This document shows, one piece after another, positions 18,837 through 27,802 of a stretch of 64,000 nucleotides of DNA. The position numbers and the translations under genes are program-made. Under the pieces are notes generated by a model that was given only the letters and a program-made list of their open reading frames with translations, did not search any database and was not told the DNA's origin. The stretch's first letter is position 1. Each line of letters starts with the position of its first letter. This DNA is from Mucilaginibacter gracilis (GTDB taxonomy: Bacteria; Bacteroidota; Bacteroidia; Sphingobacteriales; Sphingobacteriaceae): the NCBI RefSeq assembly GCF_003633615.1, contig NZ_RBKU01000001.1, forward strand, positions 4,588,001 through 4,652,000, in the 5' to 3' direction.

Positions 18837-19553
18837 ATGAATAATAAGGATACCAGGAGAATTTCGAGATTGACGGCAATTTTAACACAATTGCAAACTA
18901 AAAGAATGCTAACCGCAACCACCCTTGCTGAAAAGTTTGGTGTAAGCATCCGGACAATTTATAGAGATATCAAAGTTTTGGAACAAGCAGGTGTACCTAT
19001 CTATACAGAAGACGGAAAAGGATACGCATTGCTGGAAGGTTATCGAATTCCACCCGTTATGTTTACCCAAGATGAGGCAAATGCTTTGATAACGGTTGAA
19101 CAGGTGGTGATGAAGAATAGTGACAGTTCGCTGGTTACCGCATATTCCGAAGCGATCAATAAGATCAAAGCTGTTTTATTATATGCAACCAAAGATAAAA
19201 TTGAATTGTTGGCTAACAGAATTGCAATTAGCCCCGCCATGCCCAATACCACCACAAGCAATTGGTTAACAATGGTTCAAAATGCATTAACATCCTTTAA
19301 AGTTTTAAATATTACCTACAGGTCTGGCTACAAAGACGAAACAACGGAAAGAAACATTGAACCATTTGCATTGTATTACACGCTGCAAGAAAATTGGTCG
19401 TTGATAGCCTACTGTAGATTACGAAAAGCGTACCGGATGTTTAATTTAGACCGAATAACCAGTATAACTCCACTTCATATCCATTTCGAGCCCCACGAAC
19501 TAACGCTTGCATCCTATTTAAAAGATAAAGAAAAAAACTTCCAACACCCCTGA
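18837..19553 (+). CDS. YafY-type HTH/WYL transcriptional regulator
   Basis: 238 residues from the ATG at 18837 (MNNKDTRRISRLTAIL), preferred over in-frame TTG (18795) and ATG (18810) codons because the winged helix begins there. HTH: ATTLAEKFGVSIRTIYRDIK (~25-44). The WYL ligand-sensing domain covers ~130-230 (PFALYYTLQENWSLIAYCRL, MFNLDRI). The next gene is a VOC protein in the same direction. A dyad that overlaps this gene's stop codon is a likely operator, a common layout for YafY regulators controlling an adjacent small enzyme. Confidence 0.9.
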   Translation: MNNKDTRRISRLTAILTQLQTKRMLTATTLAEKFGVSIRTIYRDIKVLEQAGVPIYTEDGKGYALLEGYRIPPVMFTQDEANALITVEQVVMKNSDSSLVTAYSEAINKIKAVLLYATKDKIELLANRIAISPAMPNTTTSNWLTMVQNALTSFKVLNITYRSGYKDETTERNIEPFALYYTLQENWSLIAYCRLRKAYRMFNLDRITSITPLHIHFEPHELTLASYLKDKEKNFQHP

Positions 19554-19585
19554 CATACTGCTGTCATAGCGCCTTATTACTTTTG
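19551..19585 (+). promoter_or_regulatory. operator-like dyad and -7 box upstream of the VOC gene
   Basis: TGACA-N6-TGTCA (TGACATACTGCTGTCA, 19551-19566) is followed by TACTTTTG (19578-19585), which fits the Bacteroidota -7 core TANNTTTG. The dyad lies in the -20 to -30 region, where a bound repressor would block RNA polymerase. The WYL regulator ending on the dyad is the obvious candidate ligand-responsive factor. Confidence 0.5.
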
Positions 19586-19614
19586 CCCAACACAATTAAT
19601 TAAAGGGCAATATC

Positions 19615-20010
19615 ATGAAATTAACATCCTTAAGAATTATAACCGATAACATTAAACTTTTGGTTCCGTTTTTCGAACAGGTAACCGGGCTACCTGCACA
19701 GTGGTACACAGACGACTTTGCAGAAATTGCTTCCCCCACGGCTACTTTGGCCATAGGGAGCACCAAAACGATGAGCCTATTTGGCGAGGGATTGGTTAAG
19801 CCAGCCCATAACCATAGTGTAATCATTGAGTTTCGCGTAGCGAATGTTGATGATGAATATGAAAGAATCAAAGATTTTATTAATGACATCGTACAAACAC
19901 CAACCACGATGCCATGGGGCAATCGTTCGTTATTATTCCGGGACCCGGATGGTAATTTAATTAATTTTTTTACCCCGGTTACCGCCGATGCGATCAGGAA
20001 ATTTAGCTAA
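19615..20010 (+). CDS. VOC-superfamily protein (glyoxalase/bleomycin-resistance fold)
   Basis: 131 residues, single-domain, two beta-alpha-beta-beta-beta repeats. First repeat: SLRIITDNIKLLVPFFEQVT. The second ends with the family signature RSLLFRDPDGNLINFFTP (~107-124). The usual metal ligands are not clearly conserved (the first His position is Ile/Thr), so it may bind a ligand rather than catalyse. Likely controlled by the WYL regulator upstream. Confidence 0.85.
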   Translation: MKLTSLRIITDNIKLLVPFFEQVTGLPAQWYTDDFAEIASPTATLAIGSTKTMSLFGEGLVKPAHNHSVIIEFRVANVDDEYERIKDFINDIVQTPTTMPWGNRSLLFRDPDGNLINFFTPVTADAIRKFS

Positions 20011-20247
20011 TTGACGAAAAGAAGTAAGTTCGAAAGCGTATAATTGCTGTTTTTTGGAGAGAGATTTCTTCCCGGAATAAAGGATGGTCAATATGCTGAT
20101 CGCGGCTTGTTATATCCAGCCCGTTTTTCACCAGGATCAGGATACAAAGTGGTACGGTCTAAAACATTCGGTCGTCATGAATTAGTTGTATCAATCCAAA
20201 ACCAGTAAAGATGATAAAAGGTTTTGCGTGTACATTAAACCGCTTTT

Positions 20248-22626
20248 TTATAAGCGGTTTTGTTCCTCCGTTTTCGCCTTTGCAGCCTTCGCTTTTAAGC
20301 CGGTGTTACCCAGGTTATATTTAAAGCTGATGCGCAGGTTCTGGCTGTCGCCATAATAGGTGAAATAATTATGCTGGTCCGCATAGTTTGAACTGACCTT
20401 CATCTTTTCACCCCTGTAGATATCCGATACCAACAGGGAGATCTCCGCGCGGTTTTGCCATAGTTTTTTCCGGGCGCTGAAACCCAGGCTGCTCGTACCG
20501 CTCACCCGTGCAGGGCCCTGCACACCGGCGGTATTGAAGCTGAAATTGATCCCCGCCGTAAAACCGGCTTTTTTATTGACCGTCAACTGGTTGTCCAGGC
20601 TGCCATTAACCGTAAAAGCCCGGTTATGCAATACCGTACCATCGGCAAGCCCGAAACTGCTTTCCACATGCCCCGGCCCGGCCTGCACATCCACAGACCA
20701 CCAGGCTGCGGGCTGTAAACTGGTGCTCAGGTCAACACCATAATAATGGTTACCGGGAATATTGGTTACTTTTTGGATCAGCGTATTGGTCGCGTTATCC
20801 TGAAAGGGCAGCTGTATGGTCGGGTTACGCTCGCTGATGTAATACAACTGCGCATGATAATTTTCCTTGTAATCATAATTCAGACTGAACTGGTCGGTCA
20901 TAGCCGGTTTCAGCCGGGCATCGCCCACGAGGTAGGAATTGGGGCTGAAATAGCTCCGGGATGGGTTCAGGTAACTGTATTGCGGGCGGTTGATCCGTTT
21001 ACCATAGGAGAACCCCAGTTGATGATCCGGGGATAATTTATCCTGGATAAACAAGGTCGGGAACAGGTTGAAATAATGCTGGCTATTCAGCTCCGAGGGG
21101 CTTACCGAACGGCTGTTAATGGCTGTATATTCCCCTCTTAGCCCTGCTTTGAAACTCCAACTTTTCAGGTCTTTGTTCAGGCTCAGATATCCCGCAGAGA
21201 CTGATTCATTATAGGCAAAAGTATTGCTCAGTGCCGGATCATTGACCAATCCGCCCAGCGTGTCCCGCCTGAAATCAACCCCGTTGGCCGCTTTGACATG
21301 GCTGTACTTAAAACCCGTTTCCAGATCAAAAAGTTTGCTTTTTTTGCTGTAGTCCAGCTGCGTACTGAATAAACGGATATGCTGGGTATTATCGGTGGTA
21401 AAACGGGCGTCGCGAGGGTTAACAAAATAATAGGCCGTGCGTACATCCTGGTCAGCTTCACTTCTGTAATCGGTATAGTTCGTCCCTAAGCTGATCTTTT
21501 CTTTGCCAGAAAACAGGTGCTCGTAATTCAGGTTGTAAGAACCGTTATGATTAGGTGCCAGCCGGTTATTCTGTGTCTCGAAATAAGAGACCAACTGGTG
21601 CGCCTGGTCGTAGATCCGGGTAGGTACATTGTACTGTGCATGGTTCTGCCGGGCAATATAGCCGTCCGTCCCGAGGCTCAGGCTATTGAGGCTGTCGATG
21701 GCATAGTCCAAACCCGCCCGGTAGGTATGTTCCGCATCCCGGTAATTCTTACGCCTGAGTTCATCCTCCCAGGTCTGCTGCCCGGCGGTATAGCGGGTCA
21801 CTTCTTTGATCTCGTTATAATATATTCCGTTGCCGAAGGTATAGCTACCGGAGAGCGACAACTTTTCCGTTTTGTAATACTGGCTGGTACTGACATTGCT
21901 TTTCGCATAAATGCCCTGTACATAACTCCCGGCGAGCGAGCCTTTATAACCGGCCTGGGTATTCTTTTTCAGCTTGATGTTAATAACCGCGCTGCCCGAA
22001 GCTTCATATTTGGCAGGTGGGTTGGTAATCACTTCCACAGATTTTACATCCCCGCCATTGGTGCCTTCGAGGTAAGCTTTCAATTCATCGCCAGACAGGT
22101 AAACTTTTTTATCGTTGATGGTCACCAGGATACCCTTGCTGCCCCGGATGGACAGCTCACCACCGCCCGACTGTACGCCCGGCGCGCGTTTAACGATCTC
22201 CCAGGCATTGGTAGATGACAGCGCCGTATTTTCCACGTTAAATTCCACCCGGTCTATCTTCCGGGTGACCGTGGGTTTTTTGGCCGCAATCGTCACTTCC
22301 CCAAGCTGGGTCAATTCCTCCTTCAGCACAATGACCGGCAAAACGGCATCCCCGGAAAGCGTAAGTCTTTGCTGATGCGCCTGGAAACCGACAGCGCTTA
22401 CCTGTAAAATATAATTGCCCTTGCTGATACCGCTGAAGGCGAACCGCCCGTCTTTGTCGGCAAGGTTGTTTTTAAAAACCAGGGAATCCGGCTGGTGCTT
22501 CAAGGTAATTGTGGCATAAGGAACCGGCTGGTGCTTTTCGTCTTGTAGCTGACCGGACAATTTGATCGACTGGCTGAACCCGGCCAGCGGCAATAACAGT
22601 AATAAGTAAATAAATCGGCGCATCAT
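20248..22626 (-). CDS. TonB-dependent receptor-like outer-membrane protein
   Basis: 792 residues from the ATG at 22626; the frame is open to a GTG at 22650, but the signal peptide starts at MMRRFIYLLLLLPLAGFSQ. A CarboxypepD_reg-like domain (LSGQLQDEKHQPVPYATITL) is followed by a plug (VTRKIDRVEFNVENTA, with VEVITNPPAKYEASGSAVIN) and an OMP_b-brl_3 barrel. No SusD partner. It is divergent from a histidine kinase/response regulator pair, a recurrent Bacteroidota arrangement in which the receptor is the regulated gene. GC-rich like those two genes, so the three probably travel together. Confidence 0.88.
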   Translation of the reverse strand: MMRRFIYLLLLLPLAGFSQSIKLSGQLQDEKHQPVPYATITLKHQPDSLVFKNNLADKDGRFAFSGISKGNYILQVSAVGFQAHQQRLTLSGDAVLPVIVLKEELTQLGEVTIAAKKPTVTRKIDRVEFNVENTALSSTNAWEIVKRAPGVQSGGGELSIRGSKGILVTINDKKVYLSGDELKAYLEGTNGGDVKSVEVITNPPAKYEASGSAVINIKLKKNTQAGYKGSLAGSYVQGIYAKSNVSTSQYYKTEKLSLSGSYTFGNGIYYNEIKEVTRYTAGQQTWEDELRRKNYRDAEHTYRAGLDYAIDSLNSLSLGTDGYIARQNHAQYNVPTRIYDQAHQLVSYFETQNNRLAPNHNGSYNLNYEHLFSGKEKISLGTNYTDYRSEADQDVRTAYYFVNPRDARFTTDNTQHIRLFSTQLDYSKKSKLFDLETGFKYSHVKAANGVDFRRDTLGGLVNDPALSNTFAYNESVSAGYLSLNKDLKSWSFKAGLRGEYTAINSRSVSPSELNSQHYFNLFPTLFIQDKLSPDHQLGFSYGKRINRPQYSYLNPSRSYFSPNSYLVGDARLKPAMTDQFSLNYDYKENYHAQLYYISERNPTIQLPFQDNATNTLIQKVTNIPGNHYYGVDLSTSLQPAAWWSVDVQAGPGHVESSFGLADGTVLHNRAFTVNGSLDNQLTVNKKAGFTAGINFSFNTAGVQGPARVSGTSSLGFSARKKLWQNRAEISLLVSDIYRGEKMKVSSNYADQHNYFTYYGDSQNLRISFKYNLGNTGLKAKAAKAKTEEQNRL

Positions 22627-22670
22627 CTTTTGATTTGCTGCAAACATCACTTAACGAAAGCCCGGATTGG

Positions 22671-22742
22671 GTTAATGCTTGGTTAACGGAATGTTAATGC
22701 CGCCCTTTCCTGCACATAAATCACCGGACCCGACTATCTTTG
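22671..22742 (+). promoter_or_regulatory. three GTTAA direct repeats and -7 box in a divergent promoter
   Basis: GTTAA occurs at 22671, 22682 and 22693, spaced exactly 11 bp, one helical turn, with flanks GTTAATG, GTTAACG, GTTAATG. Winged-helix OmpR-type regulators bind such tandem half-sites. TATCTTTG (22735-22742) matches the -7 core for the kinase gene. Likely binding site of the response regulator at 24055, for autoregulation and receptor control. Confidence 0.55.
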
Positions 22743-22747
22743 AATTT

Positions 22748-24058
22748 ATGAAGCGCAAAATAAGATACCTGATCTGGGGATGCAGCCTGGCGATAACGGC
22801 GCTGGCGGCGATCCAGTCTTATTTTATTTACAATACGTATATCCTCAAAGAGAAGGAAGCGCAAAGCGCGGTACGCCTGGAACTGATACGGATGGAGAAC
22901 CTGATCAATATCGATTCGGTCCGGAATGCCTGGTTTGTGCATGGCAACGCCCTGCTGCGCGCGCGGGGTATCACCGCTGCCCAAAGTTTTTTCAGTTCCG
23001 GGGCCCCGGTATTGAGCAGAAAGGTAGCCCAATATATCAATTCCAACCCGGTACTGCACCAGTACCGCACGGTTTACCAGGTGGTGATCAGCAAGGTCCT
23101 GCTGGAAAGCCCTTCCGGCCAAACATTTACCTTGACCGACCGGCCCTGGTTCGGCAGTGGTCAGCTGTACGGCGAACAACTGGTCATCCATGACCTGACC
23201 ACGGATAACAATATCAACGGCGGGCTAGTCCGTAACTTTACTTCCCGCTCCGGCTTCGCCATCAACGGGGGCGAAAACAGTATCCTGCGGAAGATGCTGG
23301 GCCTGCTCATCTTCTCAGTGCTGCTGCTGGGCGTGGTCATTTTGCTTTTTTACCTGTCGATCAGGAGCCTAATCACCCAAAAGAAGATCTCGGACATGCA
23401 GACCGACTTCATCAACAACATCACCCATGAATTCAACACCCCGCTGGCTACCCTGGGCGTTGCGCTCAGCACGGTTAAAGAAAGGCTTGCCGGTCAGCCT
23501 GACGCGGTATTGGATAACTCGGTTGCCACCATTGACCGGCAGCAGCAAAGGCTTCGGAAACTGATCGGGCAGGTAATCTCGCATACCGCCGGGCCACAGC
23601 AGCTCCGGCTACATCGGGAACTGGTCCATATGCCTGCCTTTATCACCGAACTTCTGGGAGATTTTAAGCTGAGCAGCCCGCAGACCGAACTGATTGCCGA
23701 ATTGGATAGCCAGGTAGCTGCAATTAAAGCCGACCGCTTCCACCTGACCACTGCCATCGTCAATATCCTGGACAATGCTGTCAAATACGGCGGCGGGCAG
23801 GTCATCGTTACCACGGTTGCGGAGACGGATGCTTACCGCATCGCTATCCGTGACAACGGTAAAGGCATTACCGAATCTGACCAGTCCCGTATCTTCGAGA
23901 AATTCTACCGCGCCGAAAAGGGCGACATCCATACTACCAAGGGCCTTGGCCTTGGCCTTTACTATAGTGAACAGGTGGTTACGGCCCACGGCGGGAATAT
24001 CCGGCTGCAAAGCGGCACCGGGCAGGGCAGCACTTTTACTTTAATTTTACCCCGATGA
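22748..24058 (+). CDS. sensor histidine kinase
   Basis: 436 residues from ATG 22748 (MKRKIRYLIWG); the frame opens earlier only with TTG 22679. TM1 (YLIWGCSLAITALAAIQSYF), a ~180-residue periplasmic sensor, TM2 (GLLIFSVLLLGVVILLFYLS), then HisKA with the phosphoacceptor His in DFINNITHEFNTPLATL. The HATPase_c has its N box in NILDNAVKYGG, G1 in DNGKGI and G2 in GLGLGLYYS. Its stop overlaps the response-regulator start (ATGA), so the pair is translationally coupled. The ligand is unknown; the sensor has no named domain that I recognise. Confidence 0.92.
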   Translation: MKRKIRYLIWGCSLAITALAAIQSYFIYNTYILKEKEAQSAVRLELIRMENLINIDSVRNAWFVHGNALLRARGITAAQSFFSSGAPVLSRKVAQYINSNPVLHQYRTVYQVVISKVLLESPSGQTFTLTDRPWFGSGQLYGEQLVIHDLTTDNNINGGLVRNFTSRSGFAINGGENSILRKMLGLLIFSVLLLGVVILLFYLSIRSLITQKKISDMQTDFINNITHEFNTPLATLGVALSTVKERLAGQPDAVLDNSVATIDRQQQRLRKLIGQVISHTAGPQQLRLHRELVHMPAFITELLGDFKLSSPQTELIAELDSQVAAIKADRFHLTTAIVNILDNAVKYGGGQVIVTTVAETDAYRIAIRDNGKGITESDQSRIFEKFYRAEKGDIHTTKGLGLGLYYSEQVVTAHGGNIRLQSGTGQGSTFTLILPR

Positions 24059-24744
24059 ACAAACATATCCTGTTAGCAGAAGACGACCCGGATTTCGGCG
24101 GTATCCTTAAACAATACCTGGAACTGGCAGGCTACCTAGTCAGCTGGAAAATGAACGGCGCGGAGGCCCTCGCCTTTTTTAAAACGGAAAGCGCGGACAT
24201 CTGTGTACTGGATGTAATGATGCCGGTGATGGATGGTTTTACCCTTGCCGAAAAGATCACCGGGATACATCCGGGCATACCTTTTATTTTCCTGACCGCC
24301 CGGAACCAGAAAGAAGACCGATTGAAGGGGCTCGGCCTTGGTGCCGATGATTATGTGGTTAAGCCCTTCGAGGTCGAGGAGCTCGTCTTGCGGCTCAAGA
24401 ATATCTTGAAACGCACGGAGCCGCCTGAAACGGTAATTCCCGAACTATTACAAATCGGCAGCTATAGTTTTGACCACCCCAGCCTGCTGCTGCGCCACGT
24501 GACGGGCGATACCCGGCTGACGGAAAAAGAGGCCACGCTGCTACTGTATTTTTGCGCGAACCGCAACCGGCTGATCAAACGCAATGAACTGCTGCTGCAT
24601 ATCTGGAAAAGCGACGACTATTTCTCGGGCCGCAGCCTGGATGTCTTTGTCAGCAAATTGCGGAAGTATTTAAGCGCCGACGCGAACATCAGCCTGGAAA
24701 CCGTCCGGGGCATTGGCTTTGAATTCAGGTATGCCCACCATTAA
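24055..24744 (+). CDS. OmpR-family response regulator
   Basis: 229 residues. Receiver domain ~1-118: acidic pair in LLAEDDPDF, phosphoacceptor Asp in ICVLDVMMPVMDG (~51), Thr in FLTARN and Lys in VVKPFE. The Trans_reg_C winged helix is ~130-225 (LTEKEATLLLYFCANRNRLI, then FSGRSLDVFVSKLRKYLSAD). Acts with the kinase encoded just upstream; the triple GTTAA repeat ahead of the kinase is its probable target. Confidence 0.93.
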   Translation: MNKHILLAEDDPDFGGILKQYLELAGYLVSWKMNGAEALAFFKTESADICVLDVMMPVMDGFTLAEKITGIHPGIPFIFLTARNQKEDRLKGLGLGADDYVVKPFEVEELVLRLKNILKRTEPPETVIPELLQIGSYSFDHPSLLLRHVTGDTRLTEKEATLLLYFCANRNRLIKRNELLLHIWKSDDYFSGRSLDVFVSKLRKYLSADANISLETVRGIGFEFRYAHH

Positions 24745-24751
24745 TCACCGC

Positions 24752-24997
24752 ACGTCGGTAAAACTTATTATTTATTCTGGCTTAAGCTTTTACCGTGATT
24801 ACTTAAAAGGGTTTTACGATGAATACCCGCTATGGATAGCTCACTACGATAAACCGGAAGATTACATTGATAAAGCCAACTATTGAAAATTCTGGCAGCA
24901 CAGCAGTAAGGCAACCGTGAACGGTATTCACCATACGGTGGATTTTGATACTTTCCGGGGAGATTGTAATGCGTTTAAAGCTATGCTTATCCCATAG
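24752..24997 (+). pseudogene. GH25 lysozyme C-terminal remnant with nonsense codon
   Basis: Translating this frame gives KLIIYSGLSFYRDYL, then DEYPLWIAHYDKPEDYIDKA, and after one TGA codon FWQHSSKATVNGIHHTVDFD and TFRGDCNAF, ending at TAG 24995-24997. The YPLWIAHY and WQHS...VNGI...VDFD landmarks belong to the C-terminal half of GH25 (Lys-type) muramidases. The TGA stands where the family usually has Trp, consistent with a TGG to TGA change. The 5' half is absent, being replaced by the response-regulator end. Confidence 0.75.
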
Positions 24998-25181
24998 TGA
25001 TAGCCTATACAAATCCATATTCAGGGTTATATAAATGGAATTTTTAATAGTTTAACACAATTTTAACGCTAATTACCCTGTGGTTGTATAATATTGTTCT
25101 GTCCGGAACGTCTTTACAACAACATCTGTCAAATCAAAAAGGTTATGGTAAAAACGCTACTCAACTACTACAACATTGATC

Positions 25182-25415
25182 ATGAAATACAAAGTTCTGT
25201 TAGCCAACACATCACAATTAGTACGCATTACTGTAGATAAATATAAAAGCTGGAAGGTTTGGAAGGTAGAATTTGCCGACGGCCGTATTGCCATGCTTTT
25301 TAAAGCAGGTAACGAATGGATGCAGCGTAACGAAGATTTTTTAGAAAGTGCCACCATTAAAACCATAGGCCAGTACATTGATAGCCTGATAGCACAAAAG
25401 GTATTAATTGCCTAA
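25182..25415 (+). CDS. small conserved-looking hypothetical protein, 77 aa
   Basis: Starts at ATG 25182; a TTG two codons earlier is unlikely. A basic, soluble, beta-then-alpha protein: VDKYKSWKVWKVEFADGRIA followed by MLFKAGNEWMQRNEDFLES and a C-terminal helix (TIGQYIDSLIAQKVLIA). No family recognised. Codon usage looks coding and the gene stands alone between lysozyme debris and the convergent TlpA genes. Confidence 0.6.
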   Translation: MKYKVLLANTSQLVRITVDKYKSWKVWKVEFADGRIAMLFKAGNEWMQRNEDFLESATIKTIGQYIDSLIAQKVLIA

Positions 25416-25456
25416 CGGCAACTAATACCCCAACACACACTAAAAACTAAGAATTA

Positions 25457-26581
25457 TTACTGAGCAAAAATTTGCTTTAGCTTTTGCTGCAGATCCGGCC
25501 CGCGAAGGTTGGTTGCTACAATGGTGCCATTGGCATCAACCAATACATTTTGAGGGATAGCCTGGATACCGTATAACACGGCAGCAGGCTCTTTAAAGCC
25601 TATTAAACCCGAAACATGGTTCCATGGCATGCCATCTTTAGCTATGGCGGCCTTCCAGGCATCGGCTTTGGTATCTAACGATACACTTAAAATGTTAAGC
25701 CCCTTGTTGTGATAGTTATTGTAAGCTTCTACCACGTTAGGGTTTTCGGCACGGCAGGGCACACACCAGCTTGCCCAAAAATCAATCAGGGTATATTTGC
25801 CTTTCGCAATCACATCCTGTAAACTTAATTTTGCACCATCAGGCGTGGTTGATTCAAAATTTGCCGCCTTTAAACCTGAGCGTAGGTTTTTCACCAGCAA
25901 TATTTTAGTTTCAAATTCTTTTCCTTCTTTGGAGTTTCTAATCTCGGGGCTTAGTTTAGAAAAGTGGGGCATGGCCAAATCGTATTTAATAGTGCCACCT
26001 GTTATATTTTTCAAAAACTCAAATGATATGTATGAATTTGGGTTGGCATCAATTGCAGCATAGGTGGCTTCGCTTATGCGTAGTTTAATATCCTGCTGGT
26101 TAGCCATTATTGATAATGCGGCTTCGTTGGTTTTGCGCTCACTTACCGGTATGGCACTTAATTTAGCCATGTATTCATATTCCTGATCTTGTAATTTAAC
26201 TATGGCGGCATTCATCCGACTGTAATCTTCGGTTAGCTTATCGCCTTTCACTACGGCCAGTTTAAGCGAATCCCGAGTAGTGAGAGTAATGTTTTCTTTG
26301 TTTACGTATATGGACAAACGATCAAAAGGTATTTTTTTACCATTGCTTATAGTTACCACTTGTGGCGGAACATTGGGCAGGTTAAATGCGATGTGGCCGT
26401 TTGTAACCGTGGCGCTATCCAAACGTATATTTCGTAAAGTAAGGCCATAAATAATTCTAACCTTTTCGCCATTATGCGATGGATCAATTTTTCCGGTAAT
26501 GGTAATATTGGCGGTTTGTGCTATGGCCATAAAAGGCAGCAAAGCACCGAGTATGCTAATCTTAAAATATTTAAAATTCAT
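25457..26581 (-). CDS. TlpA-like thioredoxin-fold protein with DUF4369, copy 1
   Basis: 374 residues. Signal peptide (ISILGALLPFMAIAQ), N-terminal DUF4369-like beta domain (~22-115, ITITGKIDPSHNGEKVRIIY), helical linker, then an AhpC/TSA-thioredoxin domain with TLIDFWASWCVPCRAENPNV (~264-283). The cis-Pro loop is in YGIQAIPQNVL. The redox site is CVPC, against CGPC in the paralogue upstream. Expected to be periplasmic. Last gene of module II. Such proteins are frequent cargo of SusCD loci, with the redox partner unknown. Confidence 0.9.
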   Translation of the reverse strand: MNFKYFKISILGALLPFMAIAQTANITITGKIDPSHNGEKVRIIYGLTLRNIRLDSATVTNGHIAFNLPNVPPQVVTISNGKKIPFDRLSIYVNKENITLTTRDSLKLAVVKGDKLTEDYSRMNAAIVKLQDQEYEYMAKLSAIPVSERKTNEAALSIMANQQDIKLRISEATYAAIDANPNSYISFEFLKNITGGTIKYDLAMPHFSKLSPEIRNSKEGKEFETKILLVKNLRSGLKAANFESTTPDGAKLSLQDVIAKGKYTLIDFWASWCVPCRAENPNVVEAYNNYHNKGLNILSVSLDTKADAWKAAIAKDGMPWNHVSGLIGFKEPAAVLYGIQAIPQNVLVDANGTIVATNLRGPDLQQKLKQIFAQ

Positions 26582-26609
26582 GGGGTGTTTTTTTAGATAG
26601 ATAAATAAG

Positions 26610-26642
26610 GCACACCTCTCCTTTCGGGGAGATGTGCTTTTT
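26610..26642. terminator. stem-loop between the two TlpA genes
   Basis: GCACACCTCTCC pairs with GGGGAGATGTGC around TTTC, with one mismatch and one G-U, and five T follow on the plus strand. On the minus strand, along the operon, only a weak TTATTT tail follows. It lies inside the operon, so it may stop antisense or convergent transcription from 25.2 kb, or attenuate copy 1. Confidence 0.45.
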
Positions 26643-26660
26643 GAACTGTGGAGGTTTTAA

Positions 26661-27785
26661 TTACAACATCAATTGTTTCAGCTTAGCCAAAAGCGCTTCA
26701 CCACGCAGGTTGGTGGCTACTACCACGCCTTTAGAATTTAACAGAACGTTTTGCGGGATAGCTTGTATACCATATAACACGGCGGCAGGCTCTTTCCAAC
26801 CCAGCAAGCTTGATACATGGTTCCAGGGCATCCCATCTTTGGCAATGGCGGCTTTCCAGTTCTCGCCCTTGGTATCTAACGATACACTCAGAATATTAAA
26901 TCCTTTATCATGATAAGTTGCATAAGCATTTACCACGTTAGGGTTTTCGGCACGGCAGGGGCCGCACCAGCTGGCCCAAAAATCAACCAGTGTATATTTG
27001 CCGGTTGCCACCACATCCTTTAAGGCCAGCGTTTTACCGTCTGGCGTGGTTGATTCAAAGCCTTTTGCAACATTGCCAACCTGTATCCCTTTTGACCCTT
27101 CAATCTTTTCGCCAAACTCTTTGCCTGATATCGTACTTTTCAACTCAGCGTTCAGCTTTTCATAGTGCGGCATAATTACATCGTACCTGATAACCGAGCC
27201 GGCAACCTTCTCCAAAAAATCAAGTGACACGTATGATGTTGGGTTATGATCCACAAAATCATAAATAGCCGCGCTCATCTGCTTACTGCTCTCCGTGATC
27301 TGGGCCACCAAAGCCACGCCCTCTGCTCCTTTTCTATCAGCTGCCGCAATGGCTACATATTTATTTTGTGCCAGCACTCTTTGCTTAATTAAAGGATGCA
27401 ATTTTTCCATTAAACGGCTATAATCCGCGGCAAGCTTGCTACCGGTTACTGTGGCGTACTTTAATGAGTCGGTAGCGGTAACGGTCACCTTCTCTTTCGA
27501 CAAGTAAAAATCGATGTTGTTAGCTGGCTGTACTTTACCTATACGGAGGTAAGCAACCTGTGGAGCAGGTATAGTACCGGTAAGGGTAAAGCCGCCATCT
27601 TTAACTATAGTACTATCCTTAACAGTTGTTTTGCCATTTATGTAGACAAGGTAAACAACATCGCCATTGTGCGATGTTGCTACCTTACCAGTAACGGTAA
27701 ACGGATCATTCTGTGCCAGTGCCATTACAGGTAGCGCAAGGGTTAACAAGCAAATTTTAAAACTTTTAAAATTCATGGTTTTCAT
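26661..27785 (-). CDS. TlpA-like thioredoxin-fold protein with DUF4369, copy 2
   Basis: 374 residues from ATG 27785 (MKTMNFKSFKI); the frame extends upstream only to a TTG, and MNFK at 27776 aligns with copy 1. Signal peptide ICLLTLALPVMALAQ, DUF4369-like domain (VTGKVATSHNGDVVYLVYIN), thioredoxin domain TLVDFWASWCGPCRAENPNV with the classical CGPC site, and IQAIPQNVL. A clear tandem duplicate of the downstream gene, probably with divergence of redox potential. Follows susD with a gap of only 17 bp. Confidence 0.9.
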   Translation of the reverse strand: MKTMNFKSFKICLLTLALPVMALAQNDPFTVTGKVATSHNGDVVYLVYINGKTTVKDSTIVKDGGFTLTGTIPAPQVAYLRIGKVQPANNIDFYLSKEKVTVTATDSLKYATVTGSKLAADYSRLMEKLHPLIKQRVLAQNKYVAIAAADRKGAEGVALVAQITESSKQMSAAIYDFVDHNPTSYVSLDFLEKVAGSVIRYDVIMPHYEKLNAELKSTISGKEFGEKIEGSKGIQVGNVAKGFESTTPDGKTLALKDVVATGKYTLVDFWASWCGPCRAENPNVVNAYATYHDKGFNILSVSLDTKGENWKAAIAKDGMPWNHVSSLLGWKEPAAVLYGIQAIPQNVLLNSKGVVVATNLRGEALLAKLKQLML

Positions 27786-27802
27786 TTTAAGATGTAGTAA
27801 GA

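Noticed and set aside
20011..20247. Possible gene remnant between the VOC gene and the TonB receptor
   Set aside because: No frame gives a recognisable protein and no stem with a U tract is present; left as plain intergenic sequence.
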